A DNA stretch of 64,000 nucleotides, taken from assembly GCA_037444305.1 (NCBI GenBank), contig JBBIMP010000014.1, forward strand, positions 1-64,000. Reading direction: 5' to 3'. Of the stretch, positions 36,815 through 46,544 are shown piece by piece. Within the stretch, counting starts at the first letter, position 1; the number at the start of each line of letters is the position of its first letter. The translations under genes and the position numbers were made by a program. The stretch comes from JBBIMP01 sp037444305 (lineage in GTDB: Bacteria > Acidobacteriota > UBA6911). The notes below the pieces were generated by a model that was given only the letters and a program-made list of their open reading frames with translations, ran no database searches and was not told the DNA's origin.

Positions 36815-38008
36815 TTAGTATTCGACGCGGCGCCGCTTGAAGGCCGGTTCATCGAGGTCTTCCGCCATCGAGGCGATCCTGTAGTCGATCGGCCTCTCGC
36901 CCGGCGTGCCGGCATCGCCTGCCGGAGAACGCAGGACCTGCTCGGACGAAGGGCTCAGCGGAATTACATTGCTGGGGCGGAAGTGGTCTCCCGCGGGCCG
37001 GATTCTCTCGGCGGGCTGGTTGAATCCGGTAGCGATGACCGTAATCTTGATCCGGCTCTCCATCGCTTCGTCATAGACGGCGCCGAAGATGGTGTCCTCC
37101 GGACTGGCGATCTCCTCGATGATTTTGGCGGCGGCGTCCACCTCCTGAAGTTTGAGGCTGCCGCGGGAGGCGGTGATGTTGATCAGGACGGCCTTGGCCC
37201 CCCGGATGGAGGTTTCCTCCAGCAGCGGGCTGGCGATGGCCCGCTGCGCGGCTTCCACGGCCCGATTCTGGCCCTCGGCGACGCCCGTGCCCATCAGCGC
37301 CATGCCCTTGCCCGACATGATGGTGCGGACGTCCGCAAAATCCACGTTCACGATTCCCGGCATGGTGATGATGTCGGAGATCCCTTGCACGGCCTGGCAG
37401 AGCACGTCGTCGGCGTAGCGGAAGGAGTCTTCCAGCAGCGCCTCAGCGCTCATCGCGTACAGCAGCCGCTCGTTGGGGATCGTGATCAGGGTGTCGACCA
37501 CGTCCTTGAGCTCCGAAATCCCGGCCTCGGCATGCGCCATGCGCTTACGGCCCTCGAAGGTGAAAGGCTTGGTCACCACGCCCACGGTGAGCGCGCTCAG
37601 TTCCGCAGCAAGGCTGGCGATGATCGGGGTGGCCCCCGTCCCGGTTCCGCCGCCCATTCCGCAGGTGACAAAGACCATGTCGGCCCCGTCCAGCAGCTCG
37701 ATGATCCTCTCGGTATCCTCGAGCGCCGCCTGCCGGCCGCGCTCCGGCACGGCGCCGCAACCGAGGCCGTTGGTGAGCTTGGCCCCTATTTGCAGCTTGA
37801 TCGGCGCCAGCGAGCTGCGCATCGCCTGCAGGTCGGTGTTGGCGGCGATGAAGTCCACCCCTTCGATGCGCGACTGGATCATCCTGTTGACGGCGTTGCC
37901 GCCCGCTCCCCCCACGCCGATGACCTTGATTCTGGCCGGCGGCTGCCGATCCTCGTCGAATGTGAACCTGGGTGCGGCCTCCTCGAACCGAAGCTTTTCG
38001 CTTTGCAT
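36815..38008 (-). CDS. ftsZ: Cell division protein FtsZ
   Basis: A 397-residue tubulin-like GTPase that forms the division ring. The core motifs are intact: VIGVGGAGGNAVNRMI, DFIAANTDLQAM, the tubulin signature GGGTGTGATP (near residue 118), FEGRKRMAHAEAGI and NVDFADVRTIMSGKGMALMG. A variable linker follows, and then a C-terminal peptide EDLDEPAFKRRRVEY, the FtsA-binding tail. ATG at 38008 has AAGGAGG 7 nt upstream; a longer in-frame start at 38041 is less likely. It is the last gene of the dcw cluster, 22 bp after the ftsA stop. Confidence 0.97.
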   Translation of the reverse strand: MQSEKLRFEEAAPRFTFDEDRQPPARIKVIGVGGAGGNAVNRMIQSRIEGVDFIAANTDLQAMRSSLAPIKLQIGAKLTNGLGCGAVPERGRQAALEDTERIIELLDGADMVFVTCGMGGGTGTGATPIIASLAAELSALTVGVVTKPFTFEGRKRMAHAEAGISELKDVVDTLITIPNERLLYAMSAEALLEDSFRYADDVLCQAVQGISDIITMPGIVNVDFADVRTIMSGKGMALMGTGVAEGQNRAVEAAQRAIASPLLEETSIRGAKAVLINITASRGSLKLQEVDAAAKIIEEIASPEDTIFGAVYDEAMESRIKITVIATGFNQPAERIRPAGDHFRPSNVIPLSPSSEQVLRSPAGDAGTPGERPIDYRIASMAEDLDEPAFKRRRVEY

Positions 38009-38030
38009 TCTTGCCTCCTTTTTCATAGTG

Positions 38031-39260
38031 CTAATTCCCAACCCATGACAGGAACCTGTTCACGAACCATGGGGCCCCCCCTTTTTTCTCGGGACGCAGC
38101 CTGTGGTTGCTCTTTTCCTGAACTCCGATCAGCGCCAGGCCGACGGCCGTGGCAAATATGGGGTGGCTGAGCCCGTCTCCCAGCCCTTTGATCCCGTGCG
38201 GGATGCCCTGTCGCACCGGCATTTCCAGCGTCTCCTCCGCCAGATCCAGCATGCCGTCCAGCATGCTCCCCCCGCCGGTGAGGATCGCCCCGGCCACCAG
38301 CTGATCCCGCTCTCCCGAGCAGGCAATGCGGTCCTTGACCAGCTCCAGCAGTTCGGTGCCCCTTTCCCGCAGAATCCTGCCGGCGGCCTTCCGGGGCATC
38401 AGGCGCACGCCGGGCGAGACGACCCCGGGAACTTCGATCATCTCATCCTCGGCGATGTCGCCGGTCGACACGGTGCCGAGATCCTGCTTGATTCGCTCCG
38501 CATCCTCGAGGGCGCAGCGCGCGCCGACCGCGAGGTCGCGGGTGAAATGCCCGCCCCCCACCGGAATGGCGGAAGTGTGACGGACGGCGTTTTTCACCAC
38601 CAGGGCGATGTCGGTGGTTCCGCCGCCGATGTCGATCACGGCGGCGCCGAGTTCGCCCTCGTCCGGCGTGAGCACGGCCCTGGTGCTGGCCAGCTGCTGC
38701 GAGGCGACTTCCTTTACGCGCATCTGCGCCTGGTTGACCGCGTTGATGATGTTCTGAATGATCGCGGTCTCGCAGGTGACCACGTGGATGTCGACGTCGA
38801 ACCTCGACCCGGTCAGACCCACCGGGTTCTGGATGTCGCCCCGGCCGTCGAGGAAGAACTCCTGGGGAAGCACGTGAATCACCTCGCGGGACTGCGGGAT
38901 CGGGATCGACTGGGCGGCCTGGATGACCTGGGCCACGTCCTCCGGCGTCACCTCGCCCTTCTTGCGTTCCAGCGCGATTGCGCCGTGGCAGTTGTAGCCC
39001 TGCATGTGATCGCCGGAGATGCCGACGTTCACCCAGTCGATCGAGAGATCGGCCTTGCTCTCGGCCTCCTGCGCCGCTTTGCGAATGGAGGCCGCGGCCT
39101 TTTCGAGGTCGACCACCAGGCCCTTGTGGAGACCCTCCGACAGCGCATACCCGCTGCTGATCACTTCGAGGTTGTTGCCCGGATCGGCGCGCACGACGAG
39201 CATGCAGATCTTTTTCGTGCCGACGTCCAGGCTGCAGATGATTCGTTCCTTCTTGGTCAC
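38031..39260 (-). CDS. ftsA: Cell division protein FtsA
   Basis: A 409-residue actin-like protein that tethers FtsZ to the membrane. It shows phosphate loop 1 (CSLDVGTKKICMLV), phosphate loop 2 (VIDIGGGTTDIALV), the adenosine motif AILTGGGSMLDGM and the 1C-domain insert. The C-terminus, PWFVNRFLSWVGN, is the amphipathic membrane-targeting helix. It lies between ftsQ (37-bp gap) and ftsZ. Confidence 0.96.
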   Translation of the reverse strand: MTKKERIICSLDVGTKKICMLVVRADPGNNLEVISSGYALSEGLHKGLVVDLEKAAASIRKAAQEAESKADLSIDWVNVGISGDHMQGYNCHGAIALERKKGEVTPEDVAQVIQAAQSIPIPQSREVIHVLPQEFFLDGRGDIQNPVGLTGSRFDVDIHVVTCETAIIQNIINAVNQAQMRVKEVASQQLASTRAVLTPDEGELGAAVIDIGGGTTDIALVVKNAVRHTSAIPVGGGHFTRDLAVGARCALEDAERIKQDLGTVSTGDIAEDEMIEVPGVVSPGVRLMPRKAAGRILRERGTELLELVKDRIACSGERDQLVAGAILTGGGSMLDGMLDLAEETLEMPVRQGIPHGIKGLGDGLSHPIFATAVGLALIGVQEKSNHRLRPEKKGGAPWFVNRFLSWVGN

Positions 39261-39297
39261 GTTGTTCCGTCGCTCCTCGGGCTTGGGCCGCTCCGCA

Positions 39298-40218
39298 TCA
39301 GGGCAGCGTCTCGGCGGCCTGAGCGGCCCCGGGGCGCTGACGATAGATGATCTTGCCGTCGAACCTCAGGTCCACCGCGGCGATGTCGGGGTGGACGGAT
39401 TTGAGCTCGCGGTATTCCGGCAGGTTCGACACGAAGGTCTGGAACCGCGCCAGAAAATCGCGGTCCCCGAGCATTATCTCCGACGTGTCGTCCACCATCA
39501 TGAGCCGCACGTTGGCGGCATCCGACAGGTCCAGCTCGGATATCCGGTGGGTGAGCCCGGCCGCACCCTCCGCCAGGTCCGAGAGCACCCGCAGCCCCAG
39601 GCCGATTCTGGCCGAGTTCTCCTCCTGCCGGAGCGCATATTCCTCCGGATTGTGCCCGAGCAAGCCCCTGAATACGGGCACATCCAGGCCCTGGTAGCTC
39701 TGGCTGTACCCGTCGAGCAGTATGCCCTCGTTGTCGGTAATGTACATCTCGCCCTGGATTTCCGCGATCACGGAGGGGATCCTCTCCTGCACGTACACGA
39801 CCATTCCCGAGGGAAGCACACGCCTGAGTTCAACCCTCCGCACCCATGCTTCCGCCTCGATGCGCTCCTGGAGCTTTTGCAAATCGATCCGCAGGATGTT
39901 CGCCGGGAACTCCCGGCGGATGACGCCTTCGATCGCAGCCTCCCGAAGGCGCCGATTGCCTTCCACCGATATGTTTTGGACCGAGAAAAACTCCGAGGTA
40001 TGGGCAAACCGCACGGCCGCAAAGGCGGCCGCGAGCAGGGCGAGCGGGATGCCGAGCAGCAACGTGTTGCGGAGAATCCGGACGAACTTACCGCCGGCGC
40101 TCCGGCTCTTGCGGAGCTTTTGCGGTCCCTTCCGGCGAAGGTATCTTCCGGTGTCCGGCGGGACGGCGATGTCATGCCGTCCGGGTTCCTTCTTTCCGCT
40201 GCCTGTTTTTATTTCCAT
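39298..40218 (-). CDS. ftsQ: Cell division protein FtsQ
   Basis: A 306-residue bitopic protein: a basic cytoplasmic tail of about 48 residues, one helix (TLLLGIPLALLAAAFAAV) and a periplasmic POTRA domain (FFSVQNISVEGNRRLREAAI, about 77-145). A FtsQ/DivIB beta domain follows. It links FtsB/FtsL to the divisome. It follows murC directly (71-bp gap), with no murB or ddl between them, unlike many dcw clusters. Confidence 0.93.
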   Translation of the reverse strand: MEIKTGSGKKEPGRHDIAVPPDTGRYLRRKGPQKLRKSRSAGGKFVRILRNTLLLGIPLALLAAAFAAVRFAHTSEFFSVQNISVEGNRRLREAAIEGVIRREFPANILRIDLQKLQERIEAEAWVRRVELRRVLPSGMVVYVQERIPSVIAEIQGEMYITDNEGILLDGYSQSYQGLDVPVFRGLLGHNPEEYALRQEENSARIGLGLRVLSDLAEGAAGLTHRISELDLSDAANVRLMMVDDTSEIMLGDRDFLARFQTFVSNLPEYRELKSVHPDIAAVDLRFDGKIIYRQRPGAAQAAETLP

Positions 40219-40289
40219 TTCCTGCCTCCAGCCTGTTCTCGGTTCGGCCGCCGCCCGGAGGCGGCTGCGCGCCCTCTGCCGGTACCACC

Positions 40290-41672
40290 TCAGCGTCCAT
40301 GCCTCCGCCGCCGATTCGCCAGGACCCGCTCGCCCACTTTCCAGACGTCCCCCGCCCCCAGCGTGATCAGCAGGTCGCCTTCCCGCAGCGTGTCTGCGAG
40401 GATGCTGCCCGCCTCGGCGAAATCGCCCGCGAAGTGAACCCCGCGGTGCCCGTATTCCTTGATTCTTCCTGCCAGCGCCTCGGCGGTGACACCGGGGAGC
40501 GGGTCCTCGCCCGCTGCATAGATAGGCAGCAGCACCACCACCGCCGCGTGGTTGAAGGCGCGCGCGAATTCCTCTTCCAGCGCCCGCGTGCGCGTGTAGC
40601 GGTGGGGCTGAAACACGGCCACGATGCGCCGGTCTGCCGCCTGGCGCGCGGCGCCCAGGGTGGCGACGATCTCCGTGGGATGATGCCCGTAGTCATCCAC
40701 CACGAGCACACCGCCGGCCTCCCCTTTCAGCTGGAACCGGCGGTCTGCATTCACGAAGCCCGCCAGAGCGCCGGCTATCCGCTCGAATGGCAACTCCAGC
40801 TCCAGCCCGACGGCCACGGCGGCCAGGGAGTTCAGGATGCCGTGCTTTCCGGGTATGTGCAGCGTCAGTTCGCCGAGTTCGCGGCCGCCGCGGTTCACCC
40901 TGCAGGTGCTGCCGAATTCCCGGTAGCGAATGTGCGAGGCCGAGATGTCGGGCCGGCTCGTGGTGCCGTAGGTCACGATCCGCCGTTTCAGCCTGGGAAT
41001 CACGGCCTGCACGTTCGGGTCGTCGAGGCAGAGAACCGCGGCGCCGTAAAAGGGCACCTTGTTCGCGAAGGCGGTAAAGTCCTCCTTGATGGTTTCCAGG
41101 TCCGGGTAGTAGTCCATGTGCTCCCGGTCGATGTTCGTGATGACCGCGATCGTCGGGCTGAGCATTAGAAAGGAACCGTCGCTCTCGTCCGCCTCGGCCA
41201 CGATGAACTCGCCTTTGCCCAGCTTGGCATTGCTGCCGAAGGCGTTGAGCCTTCCCCCGATGACCACCGTGGGATCGTGGCCGCCGTTCACCAGCACGGT
41301 GGCCACGAGCGATGTCGTGCTGGTTTTTCCGTGGGCGCCGGCGATGGCGATCCCGTACCTCAGCCGCATGAGTTCCGCCAGCATTTCGGCCCGCGGAATC
41401 ACCGGGATCTGCCGCCTCCGCGCCTCGAGCACCTCGACGTTGTCGGGCCGCGCTGCGGCGGAAATGACCACGACGTGCGCGCCGGCGACGTGATCCGGGG
41501 CATGGCCGGCGAAGATGCGTCCGCCCAGGCTTCCCAGCCGGTCGGTCACTTCGCTGGTTTTGAGGTCGGAGCCGGTCACCTTGTAGCCGAGATTCAGCAG
41601 CAGTTCGGCAATGCCGCTCATGCCTATCCCGCCGATGCCGACGAAGTGAATCTGCTGTATCTTCTTGAACAC
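40290..41672 (-). CDS. murC: UDP-N-acetylmuramate--L-alanine ligase
   Basis: A 460-residue cytoplasmic Mur ligase that adds L-Ala to UDP-MurNAc with ATP. It has the N-terminal HFVGIGGIGMSGIAELL loop, ATP loop AIAGAHGKTSTTSLVA, EADESDGSF, VITNIDREHMDYY, DDYGHHPTEIVATL and FQPHRYTRT. Start at GTG 41672, 8 nt after the murG stop and just before the conserved core; the longer open frame upstream is a shadow of murG. Confidence 0.95.
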   Translation of the reverse strand: MFKKIQQIHFVGIGGIGMSGIAELLLNLGYKVTGSDLKTSEVTDRLGSLGGRIFAGHAPDHVAGAHVVVISAAARPDNVEVLEARRRQIPVIPRAEMLAELMRLRYGIAIAGAHGKTSTTSLVATVLVNGGHDPTVVIGGRLNAFGSNAKLGKGEFIVAEADESDGSFLMLSPTIAVITNIDREHMDYYPDLETIKEDFTAFANKVPFYGAAVLCLDDPNVQAVIPRLKRRIVTYGTTSRPDISASHIRYREFGSTCRVNRGGRELGELTLHIPGKHGILNSLAAVAVGLELELPFERIAGALAGFVNADRRFQLKGEAGGVLVVDDYGHHPTEIVATLGAARQAADRRIVAVFQPHRYTRTRALEEEFARAFNHAAVVVLLPIYAAGEDPLPGVTAEALAGRIKEYGHRGVHFAGDFAEAGSILADTLREGDLLITLGAGDVWKVGERVLANRRRRHGR

Positions 41673-41680
41673 GGTTCTGC

Positions 41681-42862
41681 CTAGTTGTTTCCCGATGACC
41701 GGGTGCGGCCGCGTGCCGATTCCGTTCGCGCCAGGTCTTCGATCAGGTCGGAAATATGGCCCGCAGCTCCAGGCTTCGCCGCTTTGCGCGCCGCGTCCTC
41801 CATCCTGCGGAGCTCCCCGGGGCGATCCATGAAATGCCGGAGTTCCGCCAGCAGGCGCCCCGGGCCCCACTCCTCTTCGCGGATCATCTTTGCCGCCCCG
41901 ATTTTCTCCAGCGCCTGGGCGTTGCGCGTCTGGTGGTCGTCCGCGGCGCCGGGGAAGGGGACGAGAATGGCGGCCCTGCCGGCGACCGACAGCTCGGCCA
42001 CTGTCCCGGCGCCCGCCCGGGAGAGGACCAGGTCCGCTCGCGACAGATCATCGAAGATTTTTTCCAGGAAGGGCCGGACGTCGCCCTCCACGCCGGCCTC
42101 GCGATAGGCCCTCCGCACCTCCTCGAGTTCACGCTCCCCGGTTTGATGGGTGATCGTGAGGCTCGGGCCGAGCCTTCCGAGCTCGGGCAGCGACCGGCGC
42201 ACGATTTCGTTGAGGGCGTGGCTGCCCTGGCTCCCGCCGTACACGAGCAGGGAGAGCATGCCGGGAGCGTGCTCCCGCCGCGGTATTCTCTCGAACTCCT
42301 CGCGCACCGGTATTCCCGTCAGCACGGCCTTGTCCCGGAAATAGCCGCCGGTGTCAGACAGCGCCAGCGCCACCCGGTCCACGACCCTGGAGAGGAGTCG
42401 GTTGGCGAGGCCGGGGAACGCGTTGGGTTCCACGATGAGCGTCGGCCGTCCCAACCACCAGGCCGCGAGTATGACCGGCCCGGAGGCGTACCCGCCTACG
42501 CCGACAGCCACATCGGGGCGGTAGCTGCGCACGAGACGCCTCGACTGGACCAGGCTTCGCGGTATGAGCAGGAGATTTCGCACCAACGCCGCTTTGCCCA
42601 TCCCTTTCAATCCTGCCGACTCGATGCACTCCAGGCGAAATCCTTCCCGGGGAAGGATCCGCGATTCCAGCCCGTTGCGCGTCCCCACGAACAGGCAATC
42701 AAAAGCGTCGTCGCGCCGCCGCAGTTCGCGGGCCAGGGCGATGCCGATATACAGGTGCCCTCCGGTGCCCCCGCCGGCAAACAGCACCCGGAGCGATTGC
42801 CCGCCGCCTGCCACCGGGGGCGCGGAGCGCCCGAACCGTCGGTCAGCTCCCGCTCTGCTCAT
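41681..42862 (-). CDS. murG: Undecaprenyldiphospho-muramoylpentapeptide beta-N-acetylglucosaminyltransferase
   Basis: A 393-residue GT28 glycosyltransferase that makes lipid II from lipid I at the inner membrane face. The N-terminal GGGTGGHLYIGIALA loop deviates slightly from the usual GGTGGHxxPxxA, with Tyr-Ile-Gly in place of the Pro. VGVGGYASGPVILAAW, EPNAFPGLANR, YGGSQGSHALN and the donor-site AGAGTVAELSVAGRAAILVPFPGAADDHQTRNA are present. About 24 extra N-terminal residues precede the core. The ATG overlaps the ftsW stop by 4 nt. Confidence 0.95.
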   Translation of the reverse strand: MSRAGADRRFGRSAPPVAGGGQSLRVLFAGGGTGGHLYIGIALARELRRRDDAFDCLFVGTRNGLESRILPREGFRLECIESAGLKGMGKAALVRNLLLIPRSLVQSRRLVRSYRPDVAVGVGGYASGPVILAAWWLGRPTLIVEPNAFPGLANRLLSRVVDRVALALSDTGGYFRDKAVLTGIPVREEFERIPRREHAPGMLSLLVYGGSQGSHALNEIVRRSLPELGRLGPSLTITHQTGERELEEVRRAYREAGVEGDVRPFLEKIFDDLSRADLVLSRAGAGTVAELSVAGRAAILVPFPGAADDHQTRNAQALEKIGAAKMIREEEWGPGRLLAELRHFMDRPGELRRMEDAARKAAKPGAAGHISDLIEDLARTESARGRTRSSGNN

Positions 42863-43959
42863 GGCTTCTCCGCCTGGTGGGAGATGTTCAGCAGTATCCC
42901 TATGGCCACGAGGTTGAGCAGCAGCGAAGTCCCCCCCTGGCTGATGAAGGGCAGCGCAATGCCCTTGGTCGGCACGAGCGCCAGCACCATCGAAATGTTG
43001 ATGAAAGCCTGCAGCGCCACCATCAGGGTGATGCCCAAAGCCGTGTAAAAGCCGAAACTGTCGGGCGCCCGCAGGCAGGCTCGCATGCCGCGGTAGAAGA
43101 CTACCAGGAAGCCGACGCAGACCAGGCCCGTTCCCAACAGGCCGAACTCCTCGCCGATCACGGCGAAGATGAAGTCGCTGTGGGCCTCCGGCAGGAAGAA
43201 CAGCTTCATCCGGCTCTCCCCCAAGCCCAGCCCGAAGAGCCCCCCGCTGCCCACCGCCGTCAGGGACTGCGAAATCTGCCAGCCCGCGCCCAGGTAATCC
43301 TGCAGCGGATTCAGGAAAGCCAGCATGCGTTCGCGGCGGAACGGAACCAGAAAGACGGCGAAGTACAGCAGCGGCGCGGCCGCGAAGGCGCCGAGGCAGA
43401 TGTATTTCCAGCTCAGGCCGGCGATGAAGAGCATTCCCCCCGCGATGAGGCCGAGACAGATGGCCTGGCCGAGGTCCGGCTCCACGGCGATCAGAGCGCC
43501 GAAGAGCCCGACCACGAGGAGGCAGGGGAGCAGTCCCCGGCAAAAGCGGTTGATCTCCTCTCCGCGGTCGTGCAGGTAGGACGCGAGGTAGAGGATGACC
43601 GCGAGCTTGGCGAACTCCGAAGGCTGGAACGAGAGCAGCGATCCCAGGCGCAGCCAGCGGTGCGCCCCGTTTACCTTCGGCTGGAGAAAGACGAGCAGGA
43701 GACAGGCGAGGCAGAGAATCAGCAGCCCCTTCAAAACCTTGCGCCGCCGCCAGAAGTGGTAGTCGATGTTCATCAGGACCATCATCAGGATCATGCCGGC
43801 GGCGGCGTAAAGCGCCTGGCGCATGAAATAGTAATGAGGCGTGCCGTGCTGGGATGAGGCCAGCGCCGAGGATGCGCTGTAGACCATCAGCAGGCCGAAG
43901 GCGGTCAGCATGCTGGCCGCAAAAAACAGGATTTTGTCGCCCGTAGCCCTGTAAGCCAT
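42859..43959 (-). CDS. ftsW: Lipid II polymerase FtsW (SEDS family)
   Basis: A 366-residue membrane protein with ten predicted helices. It is the septal peptidoglycan glycosyltransferase that works with FtsI. SEDS motifs are present: QPSEFAKLAVILYLA, VEPDLGQA, YQxxxS-type GWQISQSLTAVGSGGLFG with the following GLGLGESRMKLFFLPEAHSDFIFAVIGEEFG split over the loop, and FISQGGTSLL near the C-terminus. It lies 9 nt after murD and is coupled to murG. Confidence 0.95.
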   Translation of the reverse strand: MAYRATGDKILFFAASMLTAFGLLMVYSASSALASSQHGTPHYYFMRQALYAAAGMILMMVLMNIDYHFWRRRKVLKGLLILCLACLLLVFLQPKVNGAHRWLRLGSLLSFQPSEFAKLAVILYLASYLHDRGEEINRFCRGLLPCLLVVGLFGALIAVEPDLGQAICLGLIAGGMLFIAGLSWKYICLGAFAAAPLLYFAVFLVPFRRERMLAFLNPLQDYLGAGWQISQSLTAVGSGGLFGLGLGESRMKLFFLPEAHSDFIFAVIGEEFGLLGTGLVCVGFLVVFYRGMRACLRAPDSFGFYTALGITLMVALQAFINISMVLALVPTKGIALPFISQGGTSLLLNLVAIGILLNISHQAEKP

Positions 43960-43968
43960 TTCGCTGCC

Positions 43969-45360
43969 TCAGCCCCCCGGCCGCAGCCGGCGCACGGCTT
44001 CCTTGAACACCCTTCCCCTGTGCTCGTAATTCTCGAACATATCGAAGCTGGCGCAGCCCGGGGCCAGCAGGACGATGTCCCCGGGCGCCGCCTCCCGGGC
44101 GCAGATCGACACGGCCTGCTCCAGGTCGGCGGCTTCCCGGATTTCCACCGACCCTGCCAGGGATTCCCTGATCCTGCCGGCGGCCTCACCAATCAGCACC
44201 AGGCTCCGCACCTTCTGCTCCACCAGCGCCCTCAGCGTCCCAAAATCGCCCCCTTTGTCGCGCCCCCCGGCGATCAGGTGGATGCGGCCGGGGAGAGCCT
44301 CCAGGGATTTTGTCGCGGAATCGACATTGGTGGCCTTGGAGTCGTTGAAGTACTCCACGCCGCCGACGACCGCAACCGGCTCCAACCGGTGCTCGACGCC
44401 CTGGAAAGCTTGCACGGCGCGGGCCGCGCTCTCCGGATCTGCACCGGCCAGCATGGCCATGCAGCAGGCTGCGAGAACGTTCGAGAGGTTGTGCTGCCCC
44501 CGCAGCCGGACGGCGTCGACGGGGAAGAGATCCAGTTCGCGGTTCCCGTCCCGGTAGCGGACCCGGCCCCCGGCGATGCCCGCGCCTGTTCCGACCGGCC
44601 CGCTCAAGCCGAAGAAGACGGGCGTGGAGGGGATCTTGCCCGCCAGGCATGCCGTCCTCGGGTCGTCGAAATTCAGCACCCCGAAGTCGGTCGCTTCCTG
44701 ATTGCGAAAAATCCGGCGCTTGGCGGCAACATAGGCATCGAAGCTGCCGTGGCGGTCCAGGTGATCGGGCGACAGGTTCAGGATCGCGCCTACGAAAGGC
44801 TTCAGCTCGCGCATGCCTTCCAGCTGAAAACTCGAAAGCTCCGTGGCGTAGTAGTCCCCGTCGCACGAGTCCGCGGCGAAGCCGATCAGCGGCGCACCCA
44901 CGTTGCCGGCGGCGAATGCCCTCAGCCCTGCCGCCCGGAGGATTTCCGCCAGCAGGACGGTGGTCGTGGTCTTGCCGTTGGAGCCGGTAATCCCGAGGAT
45001 CTTGCCTTTGAGGTGGCGGGATGCCAGATCCACTTCCGCCATCACCGGGATGCCTGCGCTCCGGCACAGGTCAAAATGGGGCAGCGAAAGCGGGACTCCC
45101 GGGCTTGTCACCACGAAATCGCACTTCTCGAAGGTTTCCGGCCGGTGGCCCCCGGTTTCCAGCACCAACCGGGGCTCGCTGCCCTGGAGGGCGCGCAGCG
45201 GCGCAAGCTGGGGCTCCAGCTCGCCCGCGGCGCGCACGTCGGTCAGCACGACGCGGGCGCCCCGGGTCAGGAGAAATCCGGCCGCCGCAATCCCGCTGCG
45301 CGCGGCTCCGACCACCAGCGCCGTCTTCCCCGAGTATTGCCCGGAGTCCGTCAGAGTCAT
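43969..45360 (-). CDS. murD: UDP-N-acetylmuramoyl-L-alanine--D-glutamate ligase
   Basis: A 463-residue Mur ligase adding D-Glu. It has an N-terminal Rossmann loop ALVVGAARSGIAAAGFL, the ATP loop GITGSNGKTTTTVLLAEIL, ELSSFQLEGM, NLSPDHLDRHGSFDAYV, NDSKATNVDSATKSLEAL and LIAGGRDKGGDF. The catalytic domains look complete. It is separated from mraY by 68 bp. Confidence 0.96.
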   Translation of the reverse strand: MTLTDSGQYSGKTALVVGAARSGIAAAGFLLTRGARVVLTDVRAAGELEPQLAPLRALQGSEPRLVLETGGHRPETFEKCDFVVTSPGVPLSLPHFDLCRSAGIPVMAEVDLASRHLKGKILGITGSNGKTTTTVLLAEILRAAGLRAFAAGNVGAPLIGFAADSCDGDYYATELSSFQLEGMRELKPFVGAILNLSPDHLDRHGSFDAYVAAKRRIFRNQEATDFGVLNFDDPRTACLAGKIPSTPVFFGLSGPVGTGAGIAGGRVRYRDGNRELDLFPVDAVRLRGQHNLSNVLAACCMAMLAGADPESAARAVQAFQGVEHRLEPVAVVGGVEYFNDSKATNVDSATKSLEALPGRIHLIAGGRDKGGDFGTLRALVEQKVRSLVLIGEAAGRIRESLAGSVEIREAADLEQAVSICAREAAPGDIVLLAPGCASFDMFENYEHRGRVFKEAVRRLRPGG

Positions 45361-45428
45361 TTCCCCTCTCCTGCCCGATATTCCCGGGTCATCTTCGTAC
45401 CGTGTTGCCCGTGCACGCGTCCGCCTGC

Positions 45429-46544
45429 TCAGCGCAGTTTCAGCGTCGTGATGCTGAACAGCGCAAAAAAGAGCGCCATGATCCAGAACCGGATGACCAC
45501 CTGGCTCTCGTTCCAGCCGGAAAGCTCGAAGTGGTGATGCAACGGCGCCATTCGAAAAATCCGTTTCCCCGTGAATCGGTAGGACCCGACCTGCAGGATC
45601 ACCGAGAGCGCCTCCAGGACGAAGACCCCGCCGATCATCGGGAGCAGCAGTTCCTGCTTGACGAGGACGGCAACCGTGCCGATGGCTCCCCCGAGGGAGA
45701 GCGAGCCGACATCGCCCATGAAGATCTGCGCCGGGTGGGCGTTGTACCAGAGAAAGCCCATGGTGGCGCCGACCATGGCGCCGCAGAAAATCGTCAGTTC
45801 CGCCGCGTAGTTGTTCTTAATGAGGTCGAGGTATTCCGCGAACCTGGCGTGGCCGCTCACGTAGCAGAGCACGGTGAGGGCGGAGGCCGCCACGATCACG
45901 CAGCCCGAGGCCAGCCCGTCGAGGCCGTCGGTCAGGTTCACTGCATTGGATGCGCCCACGATGATCAGCACCGCAAAAAATGCCAGCGGGAAAGCGATGG
46001 GAATCCAGGGGACCTGCCAGAGGTCCAGCTCCGGAGTGAAATTCTTGAAGAACGGCACGCTCAGGTGCGTGCTGTAGAGTCCGCGCTCGGCCAGGAAATG
46101 CAGGGCGACGCAGATGCCCAGCGTGATGAGGCCCTGGAAGAGCAGCTTTTTGCGGCCGGTAAGGCCGAGCGATCCCTTGCGGGAGACCTTCGCGTAGTCG
46201 TCGGCGAAGCCGAGGGCTCCGAACAGCAGGGTTGCCCCCACCGCGACCCAGATGAAGAGGTTTGCGAGGTCCGCCCAGAGGAGCGTCGGAACGAGGATGC
46301 CGATCAATATGAGGAGGCCGCCCATGGTAGGGGTGCCCGCTTTTTTCATGTGGGACGATGGCCCCTCGGCGCGGATCTGCTGCCCGATCTGGAATTGGGC
46401 CAGCCTGCGGATGAGCCACGGTCCCAGGGCGAGGCAGATGAACAGCGCCGTGATGCCCGCCGCCGCGGTGCGGAAGGTGACGTACTGGAACACGCGGAAG
46501 GGCGGGATCCATTCGTGAAGGTCGTACAGCAGGTGGTAGAGCAT
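45429..46544 (-). CDS. mraY: Phospho-N-acetylmuramoyl-pentapeptide-transferase
   Basis: A 371-residue polytopic enzyme that makes lipid I by moving phospho-MurNAc-pentapeptide to undecaprenyl phosphate. Diagnostic motifs are KKAGTPTMGGLLIL, FADDYAKVSRK (the DD pair), NAVNLTDGLDGLA, MGFLWYNAHPAQIFMGDVGSL and the APLHHHFELSGWNE loop. ATG at 46544 shares one base with the murF stop (TGATG), so translation is coupled. The longer open frame upstream is antisense-like noise within murF. Confidence 0.96.
   Translation of the reverse strand: MLYHLLYDLHEWIPPFRVFQYVTFRTAAAGITALFICLALGPWLIRRLAQFQIGQQIRAEGPSSHMKKAGTPTMGGLLILIGILVPTLLWADLANLFIWVAVGATLLFGALGFADDYAKVSRKGSLGLTGRKKLLFQGLITLGICVALHFLAERGLYSTHLSVPFFKNFTPELDLWQVPWIPIAFPLAFFAVLIIVGASNAVNLTDGLDGLASGCVIVAASALTVLCYVSGHARFAEYLDLIKNNYAAELTIFCGAMVGATMGFLWYNAHPAQIFMGDVGSLSLGGAIGTVAVLVKQELLLPMIGGVFVLEALSVILQVGSYRFTGKRIFRMAPLHHHFELSGWNESQVVIRFWIMALFFALFSITTLKLR

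Noticed and set aside
36451..36915. 154-codon minus-strand ORF after ftsZ
   Set aside because: It overlaps both ftsZ and the rhomboid gene and has no recognised family; kept only as a possible remnant note.
41681..43543. Extended murG frame through ftsW
   Set aside because: The extra residues are a shadow of ftsW in another frame; the 4-nt ATGA junction at 42862 fits the cluster.
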